Source: Streptosporangiaceae bacterium | GTDB lineage: Bacteria; Actinomycetota; Actinomycetes; Streptosporangiales; Streptosporangiaceae | Length of the DNA stretch: 14,597 bases | Direction of reading: 5' to 3' | Assembly (NCBI GenBank): GCA_030040475.1 | Contig: JASHTQ010000265.1 | Span: forward strand, 1 to 14,597 | Shown: positions 1 through 7,331 of the stretch, piece after piece | Position numbering within the stretch: the first letter of the stretch is position 1 | Layout: the number at the start of each line of letters is the position of its first letter | Program-made: the position numbers and the translations under genes | Notes under the pieces: model-generated | Database searches by the model: none | What the model saw: only the letters and a program-made list of their open reading frames with translations | What the model was told of the DNA's origin: nothing

Positions 1-1089
1 GTGGGCGGGCAGGCCTTCGAGTTCCCGTTCGGGCCGGTTCGCCAGGTCGGCGTGGAGAGCCTGTACTACGGCCTGGTCACCAGCGGCGAGGAAGTCGTCG
101 ACCTGTACCTGTTCGCCTGGCACAAGCACCGCGGCGTGGAATGGCGGCTGCGCGGCACCACCCCGGACGAGGGCGCCTTCCTCGCCGAGCGGGTGGAGGG
201 GCTCAGCGCGGTCGCGCTCGGCTGGGCGTTCGCCGCCGCGGCGGAGGCGGCCCTCGGCGTCGCGCCGTCGGCCGAGGCGGCAAGGACCAGGGCGGTCGCG
301 CTCGAGCTCGAGCGGCTGTACAACCACGCGGCGGCAACAGCGGCGCTGTGCCAGTCCACCGGCCTGACGGTGGGCCAGTCCGCCGCCGAGATCGCGCTGG
401 AACGGCTGCTGCGGGTCAACGCGGCCGCCTTCGGCCACAGGTACCTGTTCGGCGTCGTCACCCCCGGCGGGGTCAGCCGCGCCCCGGACGCCGACGCGCT
501 CCGCCGCGACCTGCCCGGCGCCTACGCCGAACTGCGCCGCGCCGCCGACGCGCTGCTGAACACGAACTCCTTCGTCGACCGGCTGGAGGCCACCGGCATC
601 CTCACCGCCGAGCAGGCCCGTCGCCTCGGCCTGGTCGGCCCGGTCGCGCGGGCCACCGGCCTGGTCACCGACGCCCGCGCCACCGGCACCCGCGGCGGCG
701 CGGCGGCCGGCCCCTACGCCGAGCGCCCGGTCACCGTCTTCACCGCCGAGGGCGGCGACGTGCTCGCCCGCTTCCAGGTGCTGCTCGGCGAGGCGGCGGA
801 GTCGGTCCGGCTTGTCGGCGAGTTCCTTGACCAGGGCACCGCGTCCGGCCGTGTCGAGCTTCCAGACGGCGGCGGGGCCGGCCTCGGCTGGGCAGAATCG
901 GCCCGCGGCGAGGCCCTGGCCTGGGTCCAGCTGGACGAGACAGGCCGGATCAGCCGGGCGCGGCTGCGCCCGGGGTCGGTGCGCAACTGGCGCGGATTCG
1001 ACGACGCCTGCCGGTCCCAGAACGTGTTCACCGACATCCCGATCATCGAGGCCAGCTTCTGGCTGACCGCGGCCGGCCTGGCCCGGTGA
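1..1089 (+). CDS. Group 4 hydrogenase / complex I-like large subunit without NiFe ligands (HyfG/NuoD-like), probably 5'-partial
   Basis: This is the large catalytic-position subunit of a membrane-bound complex related to complex I and energy-converting hydrogenases. The family core is clear: FGPVR near residue 10, HRGVE at 43-47, AERVEGLSA at 62-70 (matching the hydrogenase ERICGIC block) and a C-terminal block ending [17 protein letters not shown]. Both cysteine pairs that hold nickel-iron in real hydrogenases are gone. The first CxxC position reads E66/S69 and the C-terminal DPCxxC position has no cysteine. The only cysteines, near 117 and 338, are outside these motifs. This matches Ehr-type complexes and NuoD, where the site serves quinone or another acceptor. 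The GTG at base 1 is in frame, but it sits at the window edge and family members usually have more N-terminal sequence, so the true start is probably upstream. The gene leads into three more complex subunits on the same strand. Confidence 0.85.
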   Translation: MGGQAFEFPFGPVRQVGVESLYYGLVTSGEEVVDLYLFAWHKHRGVEWRLRGTTPDEGAFLAERVEGLSAVALGWAFAAAAEAALGVAPSAEAARTRAVALELERLYNHAAATAALCQSTGLTVGQSAAEIALERLLRVNAAAFGHRYLFGVVTPGGVSRAPDADALRRDLPGAYAELRRAADALLNTNSFVDRLEATGILTAEQARRLGLVGPVARATGLVTDARATGTRGGAAAGPYAERPVTVFTAEGGDVLARFQVLLGEAAESVRLVGEFLDQGTASGRVELPDGGGAGLGWAESARGEALAWVQLDETGRISRARLRPGSVRNWRGFDDACRSQNVFTDIPIIEASFWLTAAGLAR

Positions 1090-1100
1090 GCGCTCCCGCG

Positions 1101-1110
1101 AGAAGGAGGT
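1101..1110 (+). promoter_or_regulatory. Strong Shine-Dalgarno site for the ferredoxin-like subunit
   Basis: The sequence AGAAGGAGGT is an almost full complement to the 16S rRNA 3' end and lies 8 nt before the ATG at 1119. It fixes that start and suggests strong independent initiation in the only intergenic gap (29 bp) of the complex operon. The other junctions here rely on overlapping stop/start codons. Confidence 0.7.
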
Positions 1111-1118
1111 AAGGCGCG

Positions 1119-1469
1119 ATGCCGCTGTGGTTCTACCGGGGCCTGCGTCGCGGCGTGGTGACCACGCGCTATCCGGCCCGGCCGGACGCCTCGGCCGCGG
1201 CGCTGCCGACGCCGCCCGCGTTCCGCCCGCGGCTGCTCACCCGCCAGGTTGCCGACCGTCTCGTCGCGGTATGCCCGAGCGCCGCGCTGAGCAGGCGAGA
1301 CGACGTCCTGGTCTTCGACGTCGGCGCCTGCACCTGCTGCGGCAGGTGCGCCGCGGAAGCCGCCGTGGCGGCGCCGGACGCGGTCATCTCGAGCGGGCAG
1401 TTCGAGCTTGCCGCCACGACCCGCGAGGCGCTCGTCAAGCAGATCCCGATCCTCGGCGGCGAGCGATGA
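1119..1469 (+). CDS. Small ferredoxin-like iron-sulfur subunit (HyfH/HycF-like) with a single 4Fe-4S site
   Basis: This 116-residue protein takes the place of the 2[4Fe-4S] electron-wire subunit (HycF, HyfH, NuoI) in the complex. The N-terminus (MPLWFYRGLRRGVVTTRYP) resembles the family's amphipathic lead that docks on the membrane. Cysteines occur as CP at residue 52 and as C71, C73, C74 and C77. In the bacterial ferredoxin fold one cluster is held by CxxCxxC of one motif plus the CP cysteine of the other. Here C71, C74, C77 and C52 can complete one such cluster. The second cluster is lost: the first motif has no CxxCxxC and the CP of the second motif is replaced by Ala. The gene has a strong ribosome binding site, and its stop overlaps the next start as ATGA, so it is translationally coupled to the NuoB-like subunit. 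The role in electron transfer is inferred from family and context. Confidence 0.8.
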   Translation: MPLWFYRGLRRGVVTTRYPARPDASAAALPTPPAFRPRLLTRQVADRLVAVCPSAALSRRDDVLVFDVGACTCCGRCAAEAAVAAPDAVISSGQFELAATTREALVKQIPILGGER

Positions 1470-2017
1470 ACCCGGACCTGGGCAGGCCCGCGAACCAGGC
1501 CCCGGACGGGCCCGCGGACGAGGCGGCGGCCACCGCGCAGGCCGCGGCGCGGCTGCGCGACACGATCGCGGCGCAGTTCGGCCGCAGCCTGCACATCCGT
1601 ACCCTGGACACCGGATCGTGCGCGGTCTGCGAGCAGGAGATCCGGCTGCTCTCCGCCCCGCACTACGACCTGCACCGGCTCGGCTTCTTCTTCACCCCCG
1701 CGCCGAGGCACGCGGACCTGCTGCTGGTCACCGGTCCGATGGTGCGGGCGTTCGAGACGGCGGTGCGCAAGACCTACGAGGCGATGCCCGGGCCCAAGGT
1801 CGTGGTCGCGACCGGCGCGTGCGCGCTCGGCGGCGTGTACCGCAAGGACCCGTTCGTGCTCGGCGAGGTATCCGCGGTCCTCCCGGTCGACGTATGGATC
1901 CCCGGCTGCCCGCCGAGCCCGCTGGCCCTGCTGCAGGGCCTCGGCGTCGCGGTCGGCCGGCTGACCGAAAAGGTCCGGGACCTGACGTTCGTGGCCGAAC
2001 CCGGGGGTGAGCCGTGA
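1466..2017 (+). CDS. NuoB/HyfI-like iron-sulfur subunit (hydrogenase small-subunit type)
   Basis: This 183-residue protein carries the single 4Fe-4S cluster (N2-like) that passes electrons to the large subunit. The start is the ATG that overlaps the previous stop (ATGA). An in-frame extension upstream is only the shadow of the preceding gene. The N-terminal 25 residues are Pro/Ala-rich. The family motifs follow: TGSCAVCEQEI (CxxC then Glu), a LGFFFTPAPRHADLLLVTGP block, VVATGACALGG with the third Cys, and WIPGCPPSP with the fourth Cys. All four cluster ligands are therefore present, unlike the metal site of the large subunit. The stop overlaps the GTG start of the HyfB-like gene (GTGA). An intact cluster here with a one-cluster ferredoxin subunit upstream suggests a working electron wire. 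Confidence 0.9.
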   Translation: MNPDLGRPANQAPDGPADEAAATAQAAARLRDTIAAQFGRSLHIRTLDTGSCAVCEQEIRLLSAPHYDLHRLGFFFTPAPRHADLLLVTGPMVRAFETAVRKTYEAMPGPKVVVATGACALGGVYRKDPFVLGEVSAVLPVDVWIPGCPPSPLALLQGLGVAVGRLTEKVRDLTFVAEPGGEP

Positions 2018-4035
2018 ACCCGCTCGACATCCTCTACGGCGCGGGCGGCGCGTGGCTGGCCGCCGCCGTCACCGGGCTGCTTGCCGGATCCCGCCGGCCG
2101 GGGATGATCGCCTGCTGCGCCGTCTCCGCCCTGGCCGGCGCCGCCGCGGTGGCGTCCGGCGGATGGTCGCTGATCTACGGCGACACCAAGGTCGTCGCCC
2201 CCGGCGGCCAGACGCTCGTCGGCGGGCCCCTCCAGCTCCAGATGACCAGCCTGGCCGGGGTGTTCGTGGCGCTGCTCGGCATCGTCGCGGTGGCGATCGC
2301 GCTGTACGCGCCCCGTTATCACGAGCCCTCCCGCGGCACGGCGATCTACCTGGCGGCCTACAACCTGGCCCTGCTCGCCTGCCTGGCCGTGCTGGCCGCG
2401 GGCGGCATGGTGACGTTCCTGGTCGCCTGGGAAACGATGAGCCTGGCCTGCTACCTGATCATCCTGCGGCATCCGCGACGGGAGGAGTCGGCCCGCGGCG
2501 CCTTCTGGTTCCTCGCGCTGTCCGAGATCGGCTTCCTGCTCGTCGTGGCCGCGTTCGTGATCCTCGCCGCGAAGACGAACGCCACCCAGCTGGACCTGAT
2601 CGCCGCCCGCGGTCACCTCGTCCCCGACGGCTGGCGGGCCGCCGCCTACCTGCTCGCGCTGACCGGGTTCGGCTTCAAGGCCGGCCTGGTCCCGCTGCAC
2701 GTCTGGCTGCCTGAGGCGCACCCGGTCGCCCCCGCGGACGGGTCGGCGTTCCTGTCCGGGGTCGTGGTCAAGCTCGGCTGCTACGGCATCGCGCTGTTCG
2801 CCTTCCGGCTGGTCCCGGTCGGCGGCGCGTGGCCCGGCCTGGTCACGATGGCCGCCGGCGCGATCACCGCCGCCATCGGCATCCTGTACGCGCTGGCCGA
2901 ACGCGACATCAAGCGGTTCCTCGCCTTCTCCACGATCGAGAACACCGGGATCATCGTGACCGCGTTCGGCGCCGCCATGATCTTCCACGCCTACCGGCAG
3001 GACGCCCTCGCCGCCCTGCTGCTCATCGCCGGCCTCTACCACGTCGCCAACCACGGCTGCTACAAGACGCTGCTGTTCATGGAGGCGGGGGTGGTCGAGC
3101 ACGCGACCGGAACCAGGGACATGGACCGGCTCGGCGGCCTGGTGCACAGGCTGCCGCGCAGCGCGGTGATCGCGTTCGCCGGGACCCTCGGCATCGCCGC
3201 GCTGCCGCCGCTGAACGGCTTCGTCAGCGAGTGGCTGATCTTCCAGGGGCTGTTCCAGGGGTTCCGCACCGGCAGCCACCTGATCGCCATCCTCATCGTG
3301 CTCGCCGCCGCCATCCTCGGGCTGACCGGCGGCCTGGCCATCTACGCGTTCGTCCGCGGCTTCGGCATCCCGTACCTGGGCATGCCGAGGACCCGGCAGG
3401 CCGCCGCCGCCACCGAGAAGGGCCAGCCGGTGGCCGGCCCGGCGCTGCTCGCCGTGGCGTGCGCGGCGCTGGCCGTCGGCGCCCCGGTCATGCTCGCCGG
3501 GCTGTCCCGCGCCGCGCACACGGTCACCGGGACCAGCCTCGGGCCGCTGCTGCTGCCCGGCAACCTCACCGTGATCCCGGCGCACACCAAGTTCTCCGGG
3601 TTCTCGCCCACCTACCTGGCGGTGTTCCTGGCCGCCGCGTGCGCCGTCCCGCTGCTCATCTTCCTGGCCGGCCGCCCCCGGGCGGCCAGCGTCACCGTCC
3701 CCGTCTGGGACGGCGGCATCGTCAGCTTCCGGCCGCGGATGCAGTACTCCGCGATGACGTTCTCCGCGCCGACCCGGGTCACCTTCGACGCCCTGTACCG
3801 GCCGTCGGTCTCGGTCCGCCGTGCCAGCGCCGACGACCCGGCGGGCCGTTCCGGCCCGGTGCACTACGAGGCCAGGGTGACCCCGCTGTTCGAGCGGTAC
3901 CTGTACCGCCCGGTCGTGCGCGCGGTCGAATGGCTCGCCGACGCGATCCGCCCGCTGCAGTCCGGCGACGTGAACCTGTACCTGCTCTACGTCTTCGTCG
4001 TCATCCTCCTCGCCTACCTCCTCGGCGCGGTCTAA
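2014..4035 (+). CDS. HyfB-like proton/cation-translocating membrane subunit (NuoL/MrpD family)
   Basis: This 673-residue polytopic membrane protein belongs to the antiporter-like family that pumps ions in complex I, Mrp and group 4 hydrogenases. Charged residues of the channel are in their usual places: E140 in VAWETMS, K222 in GFGFKAGLVPLHVWLPEAHP, K253, the H343/H347 and K351 segment, and E406 in LPPLNGFVSEW. The C-terminus points to HyfB rather than NuoL: a WDGG...RPRMQYSA block near 565-580 and a final QSGDVNLYLLYVFVVILLAYLL membrane segment. The GTG start overlaps the previous stop as GTGA and gives a family-like N-terminus. It is the last subunit gene on this side, and 52 bp separate it from the MoxR gene. 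Having HyfB after the G-H-I-type genes differs from the E. coli hyf order, where hyfB comes early. Ion pumping is inferred from family and retained residues; the ion cannot be told. Confidence 0.9.
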   Translation: MNPLDILYGAGGAWLAAAVTGLLAGSRRPGMIACCAVSALAGAAAVASGGWSLIYGDTKVVAPGGQTLVGGPLQLQMTSLAGVFVALLGIVAVAIALYAPRYHEPSRGTAIYLAAYNLALLACLAVLAAGGMVTFLVAWETMSLACYLIILRHPRREESARGAFWFLALSEIGFLLVVAAFVILAAKTNATQLDLIAARGHLVPDGWRAAAYLLALTGFGFKAGLVPLHVWLPEAHPVAPADGSAFLSGVVVKLGCYGIALFAFRLVPVGGAWPGLVTMAAGAITAAIGILYALAERDIKRFLAFSTIENTGIIVTAFGAAMIFHAYRQDALAALLLIAGLYHVANHGCYKTLLFMEAGVVEHATGTRDMDRLGGLVHRLPRSAVIAFAGTLGIAALPPLNGFVSEWLIFQGLFQGFRTGSHLIAILIVLAAAILGLTGGLAIYAFVRGFGIPYLGMPRTRQAAAATEKGQPVAGPALLAVACAALAVGAPVMLAGLSRAAHTVTGTSLGPLLLPGNLTVIPAHTKFSGFSPTYLAVFLAAACAVPLLIFLAGRPRAASVTVPVWDGGIVSFRPRMQYSAMTFSAPTRVTFDALYRPSVSVRRASADDPAGRSGPVHYEARVTPLFERYLYRPVVRAVEWLADAIRPLQSGDVNLYLLYVFVVILLAYLLGAV

Positions 4036-4052
4036 CCAGACCGAACCGGTCT
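4028..4052. promoter_or_regulatory. Overlapping inverted and direct repeats (CGGTCT / AGACCG / CGGTCT) between hyfB-like and moxR
   Basis: CGGTCT (4028-4033), AGACCG (4038-4043) and CGGTCT (4047-4052) follow each other with 4- and 3-nt gaps. The middle element can pair with either flank, so two mutually exclusive short hairpins are possible. They straddle the stop codon at 4033-4035. This could be an operator, a weak attenuator or a terminator between the two gene sets. There is no U-tract, and at this GC content short repeats also arise by chance. Confidence 0.35.
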
Positions 4053-4087
4053 ACCCTGGAACGTGTTCGCACCGGGGTGGAGGAACC

Positions 4088-5086
4088 ATGACCGAGGTGG
4101 GCCAGGCAGCCGAAGCGACCCAAGTAGCCGCCGGGTCGATCGCCGGCACCGCACGGCAGTGCGAGCGGATCCTCGCCGAGGTCGAGCGGGTCATCGTCGG
4201 CAAGCGGGACACGGTGCGGATGGTGCTGCTCGGCGTGCTCGCCTCCGGCCACATCCTGATCGAGGACCTGCCCGGCCTCGGCAAGACGCTGCTGGCCCGC
4301 ACGTTCGCCACCGTCCTCGGCCTGGAGTTCACCAGGGTCCAGTTCACCCCGGACATGCTGCCCGCGGACCTGACCGGCGCGACCGTCCTGGACCTGCGCA
4401 CCGGGGACCCGGTCTTCCGCCCCGGCCCGGTCTTCACCGGCCTGCTGCTCGCCGACGAGATCAACAGGACCCCGCCGAAGACCCAGGCGGCGCTGCTCGA
4501 GGCGATGGCCGAGGGCCAGGTCAGCGCCGACGGCGTGACCCGCCCGCTGCCGCAGCCCTTCGTCGTCCTCGCCACCGACAACCCGATCGAGTACGAGGGC
4601 ACCTACCCGCTGCCCGAGGCGCAGCTGGACCGGTTCATCGCCCGGGTCAGGCTCGGCTACCTCGACGCCGACGGCGAGGCGGAGATGGTCCGCCGCCGCC
4701 TGGCCCGCGGTTCCGCCCCGCCGGACCCCGCGCAGCTCACCGACGCGGCCGGCCTGCTCGCCATGCGCGAGTCCCTCGAGGACGTGCAGCTGCACCCGGA
4801 CCTGCTGGCCTACGTGGTCGCGCTCACCGCCGCCACCCGGGCTCACCCGCAGGTCACCGTCGGCGCCTCCCCGAGAGGCACGCTGGCCGTGGTCCAGCTG
4901 GCCCGCGGCCACGCCGCCCTGGCCGGCCGCGGCTACGTGACCCCCGAGGACATCAAGGCGGTCGCCGTCCCTGCCCTGGCGCACCGCCTAGTCCTCCGCC
5001 CCGAGATGTGGGTTCGCCAGGTAACCGGCGAAGACGTCGCCACCGAGGTCCTGGCCACCGTCCCGGTGCCAAGAAGCACCCCATGA
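4088..5086 (+). CDS. MoxR-family AAA+ ATPase
   Basis: This 332-residue cytoplasmic ATPase belongs to the MoxR family, whose members act as chaperone-like motors for assembling or activating complexes, usually with a DUF58/VWA protein. Walker A is EDLPGLGKT (K66), Walker B LLLADEINR (D123, E124), sensor 1 lies in LATDNP (N165), and the arginine finger region is AQLDRF (R182). The MoxR lid with ASPRGTLAVVQLARGHAALAGRGYVTPEDIKAVA follows. Length and motif order are normal. The ATG at 4088 is preceded by GGAGG at a suitable distance, about 50 bp after the end of the HyfB-like gene. The stop overlaps the next ATG (ATGA), coupling it to the DUF58 gene. Its substrate is unknown. The close spacing to the redox complex makes that complex one candidate client, which is inference. 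Confidence 0.93.
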   Translation: MTEVGQAAEATQVAAGSIAGTARQCERILAEVERVIVGKRDTVRMVLLGVLASGHILIEDLPGLGKTLLARTFATVLGLEFTRVQFTPDMLPADLTGATVLDLRTGDPVFRPGPVFTGLLLADEINRTPPKTQAALLEAMAEGQVSADGVTRPLPQPFVVLATDNPIEYEGTYPLPEAQLDRFIARVRLGYLDADGEAEMVRRRLARGSAPPDPAQLTDAAGLLAMRESLEDVQLHPDLLAYVVALTAATRAHPQVTVGASPRGTLAVVQLARGHAALAGRGYVTPEDIKAVAVPALAHRLVLRPEMWVRQVTGEDVATEVLATVPVPRSTP

Positions 5087-6756
5087 AAAACCCATTTTCC
5101 AGCCGAACGAACCGTGGTGCACCTCCCCCCGACGCGCGTCCCCCAGGTGGTTCCACCGCCACCCCGCCGCCCGCCACCCCACCCCGCGACCCGCCGCCCG
5201 CTGCCCCGCCCGTCGCACCTCGCGACCCGCCGTCCTTCACCTCCACAGCCTCAGCTACCCCTGCAGTCCCAGCTGTCCCTGTAGTCCCGGCCGCCACTGA
5301 TGGCTCGCCCGACCCGCCGGACCCAGGCGTCCGTCACGTCGTTCGCTGGCGCCCGTCGCCGCTGCTGAGCAGCCTGGCCACCGCCGCCCTGGCCGGCCTG
5401 ATCGCCGCGATCCTCACCGGCCGGGCCGCCGTGCTCCTGCTGGCCGCCCCCGCGCTGGGCGCGCTGGCCCTGATGCCGCGCCGCCGCCCGCCGAGCGAGC
5501 TGCTCGTCCGCGTCGCCCAGTCGGGATCGCGCTGCTTCGAGGGCGAGGACGTGACGATCGCGGTCACCGTCCGCACGCCCGGCGGCCCGCCGCTCGACGC
5601 GATCACCCTCAGCCTGGACCCCGCTCCGCAGGTCACGCCCGCGACGGGTGCCTTCGCCGAACGGATCGTCCAGGCGGCAACACGCGCGAGCGCCAGCTGG
5701 GTGCTCCGCCCGGCCCGCTGGGGCCGCTACTCGCCCGGCACGATCACGGTCTCCTGCCGGACCGGCCAGTCCGGATGGGCCGCGTCGCTCCGCGTCCCCC
5801 TGGATCGCATCGAGGTCTTCCCCCGGCCGGCCAGGATCCGCCCCCGCCTGGTCCCTGCCGAGCTGCTGCGCCGCATCGGCGAGCACACCGGCCGCGCCAT
5901 CGGCTCCGGCGTCGAGTTCGCCGGCCTGCGCCCGTACGTGCCAGGCGACCAGCTCCGGGACATAAACCGCGCGGTCAGCATCCGCCGCGGCCAGCTGCAC
6001 GTCAACCAGCGCGCCGCGTCCCGCGCCGCCGACCTGGTGCTGATGATCGACGCGTTCGCCGGCCAGGGCCCGGTGGCCGATGCCACCCTGGACCTGGCCG
6101 TGCACGGCGCCGCCGCCCTGGCCTCCGCCTACCTGCGCGTCAGCGACCGGGCCGGCCTGGTCGTCCTCGGCGGCATGCTCCGCTGGCTAGGCCCGGCCTC
6201 CAGCGACCGCCAGTTCTACCGAATCGCCGAGATGATGCTCGAGGCCCGCTACGACAGCTTCGTCGCCCCCGACGTGGGCCGCATCCCCCGCACCGCGCTG
6301 CCCCCAGGCACCCTGGTCGTGGTCTTCTCCCCCCTCCTGGACCCCCGCTCCTTCACCGCCATCACCGACCTCCGCCAGCGCGGCTACCCGCTGATCCTGA
6401 TCGACACCCTCCGTCACGAGCCCCCCTCCGACGCGCAGCCTCCGACCTCCCCCGACGCTTCCCCCGCCACCCTCGCGCCAAGGCCCGGGACATCCCCCGC
6501 GGCGCCTCCGGCCGCCGTCGCCCCGCGGCCCGGGATGTCCCGTGCGGTCTCGCGGTCGGCACTCGCCCTGCGTCTGTGGCGCCTGGACCGAGCCGCGACC
6601 TACGCCGCCCTCCGCGACCTCGGCGTCCCCGTGCTCCGCTGGGACGCGGACTCCGAACTCGACAGCGTCCTTGCCCCCCTCCGCCAGCCCCCGCCCGCCC
6701 AGCGCCGCGCCCCGAGCATCCTGTCCGCCCCGCCTGCCCCGGCGGGCCGCCCATGA
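5083..6756 (+). CDS. DUF58 domain protein with VWA-like fold, membrane anchored
   Basis: This 557-residue partner of the MoxR ATPase starts at the ATG overlapping the moxR stop; in-frame sequence upstream is only the shadow of moxR. Residues 1-85 are a Pro/Ala/Thr-rich low-complexity leader, longer than usual. Two membrane segments follow at about 94-113 and 115-131, ending in the basic MPRRRPP. A beta-rich region lies at 140-245. The DUF58 signature is at 277-310: GVEFAGLRPYVPGDQLRDINRAVS. Next comes a VWA-like segment with DLVLMIDAFAGQG (318-329), where the usual metal-site DxSxS appears altered. The region 447-490 is again Pro/Ala-rich and holds two near copies of APRPG(T/M)S. The protein presumably docks MoxR at the membrane. 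The stop overlaps the next ATG. Confidence 0.88.
   Translation: MKNPFSSRTNRGAPPPDARPPGGSTATPPPATPPRDPPPAAPPVAPRDPPSFTSTASATPAVPAVPVVPAATDGSPDPPDPGVRHVVRWRPSPLLSSLATAALAGLIAAILTGRAAVLLLAAPALGALALMPRRRPPSELLVRVAQSGSRCFEGEDVTIAVTVRTPGGPPLDAITLSLDPAPQVTPATGAFAERIVQAATRASASWVLRPARWGRYSPGTITVSCRTGQSGWAASLRVPLDRIEVFPRPARIRPRLVPAELLRRIGEHTGRAIGSGVEFAGLRPYVPGDQLRDINRAVSIRRGQLHVNQRAASRAADLVLMIDAFAGQGPVADATLDLAVHGAAALASAYLRVSDRAGLVVLGGMLRWLGPASSDRQFYRIAEMMLEARYDSFVAPDVGRIPRTALPPGTLVVVFSPLLDPRSFTAITDLRQRGYPLILIDTLRHEPPSDAQPPTSPDASPATLAPRPGTSPAAPPAAVAPRPGMSRAVSRSALALRLWRLDRAATYAALRDLGVPVLRWDADSELDSVLAPLRQPPPAQRRAPSILSAPPAPAGRP
6486..6542. repeat. 11-bp inverted repeat inside the DUF58 gene
   Basis: CGGGACATCCC at 6486-6496 and its exact reverse complement GGGATGTCCCG at 6532-6542 are separated by 35 nt. 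Each arm is also nearly palindromic, so the arms are near direct repeats too, encoding APRPGTS and APRPGMS. A local duplication in low-complexity coding sequence explains it most simply. A role in RNA folding is possible but unsupported. Confidence 0.5.
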
Positions 6757-7331
6757 CCACGCCGATTTCCGTCCCCGGGCGTACCTCCAACCCGATGAAC
6801 CTCGTCGGCCTCGGCATCGGCCTGCTGGCCGTCGCCTGGCCTCTCGCCTGGGCGCCAGCCTGGGCCTGCATCGTCGCGGCCGTCGGCGTCGCGGCGGCGC
6901 TGGCCGCGACGTTCCTCCGCTTGCGGCCCGCCCCGGCGGTAGCGGTCACGGCCGCGATCGCGTCCGCCGCCTTCTCCCACGCTGGAACCGCTGCCCTGGC
7001 CGCCGAGGGCCTGTTCATCCTCGGCTACCTGCTCGTCGCCGACGCCCCTCGGGTACACCCGGGCCGGTGGCTCAAGTCCCAGCTGCGCCCGTGCGTCGCC
7101 GGCGTCATCGCCACCGGCGCGGTCCTCGCCGCGCTCGCCCTGCACCCGGCCAGCTCACCATGGCTCGCCGTGGCGGGCCTGGCCGCCGCGGTCGCCGCCT
7201 ATTTCACGGCCCTGCCGTCTGCGCGGCAGCTGAGCCATTGGCGAGCAGGGACAGCGGCTCGTCCGGGTCAAGCCGCCGCAGACCCGGAACGTACGGATCC
7301 AGTTCCCCCGGCGCAAACCGGCACAGCTTGA
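6753..7331 (+). CDS. Small multi-span membrane protein of the MoxR-DUF58 operon
   Basis: I do not recognise a named family. The 192-residue protein starts at an ATG overlapping the DUF58 stop (ATGA). It has about six hydrophobic segments: 16-35, 37-56, 61-79, 81-96, 112-130 and 134-153. The rest is a hydrophilic tail of about 38 residues rich in Ala, Arg and Pro. MoxR-DUF58 operons often contain small membrane proteins next to the DUF58 gene, so it probably belongs to the same membrane assembly. The tail (7204-7331) lies entirely over the 3' end of the convergent NACHT gene. The last membrane segment ends almost exactly where the NACHT stop codon falls, so the tail may be accidental read-through into inserted DNA. 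The transglutaminase-like gene common in such operons is not seen downstream. Confidence 0.7.
   Translation: MTTPISVPGRTSNPMNLVGLGIGLLAVAWPLAWAPAWACIVAAVGVAAALAATFLRLRPAPAVAVTAAIASAAFSHAGTAALAAEGLFILGYLLVADAPRVHPGRWLKSQLRPCVAGVIATGAVLAALALHPASSPWLAVAGLAAAVAAYFTALPSARQLSHWRAGTAARPGQAAADPERTDPVPPAQTGTA

Noticed and set aside
1127..1465. Upstream extension of the NuoB-like gene
   Set aside because: The extension overlaps the ferredoxin gene in another frame and reads as Arg/Gly-rich shadow. The ATG at 1466 forms a normal ATGA overlap and gives a family-like length.
1774..3864. A 696-codon minus-strand open frame
   Set aside because: It is antisense to the NuoB-like and HyfB-like genes, and its composition (Gly, Arg, Asp, Gln-rich) is typical of high-GC shadow frames.
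1..4035. Functional NiFe hydrogenase operon
   Set aside because: The large subunit lacks every nickel-iron cysteine, and no maturation genes are seen in the window.
4063..5082. Upstream extension of the DUF58 protein
   Set aside because: That stretch is the shadow of the MoxR gene. The ATG at 5083 overlaps the moxR stop as in the neighbouring genes.
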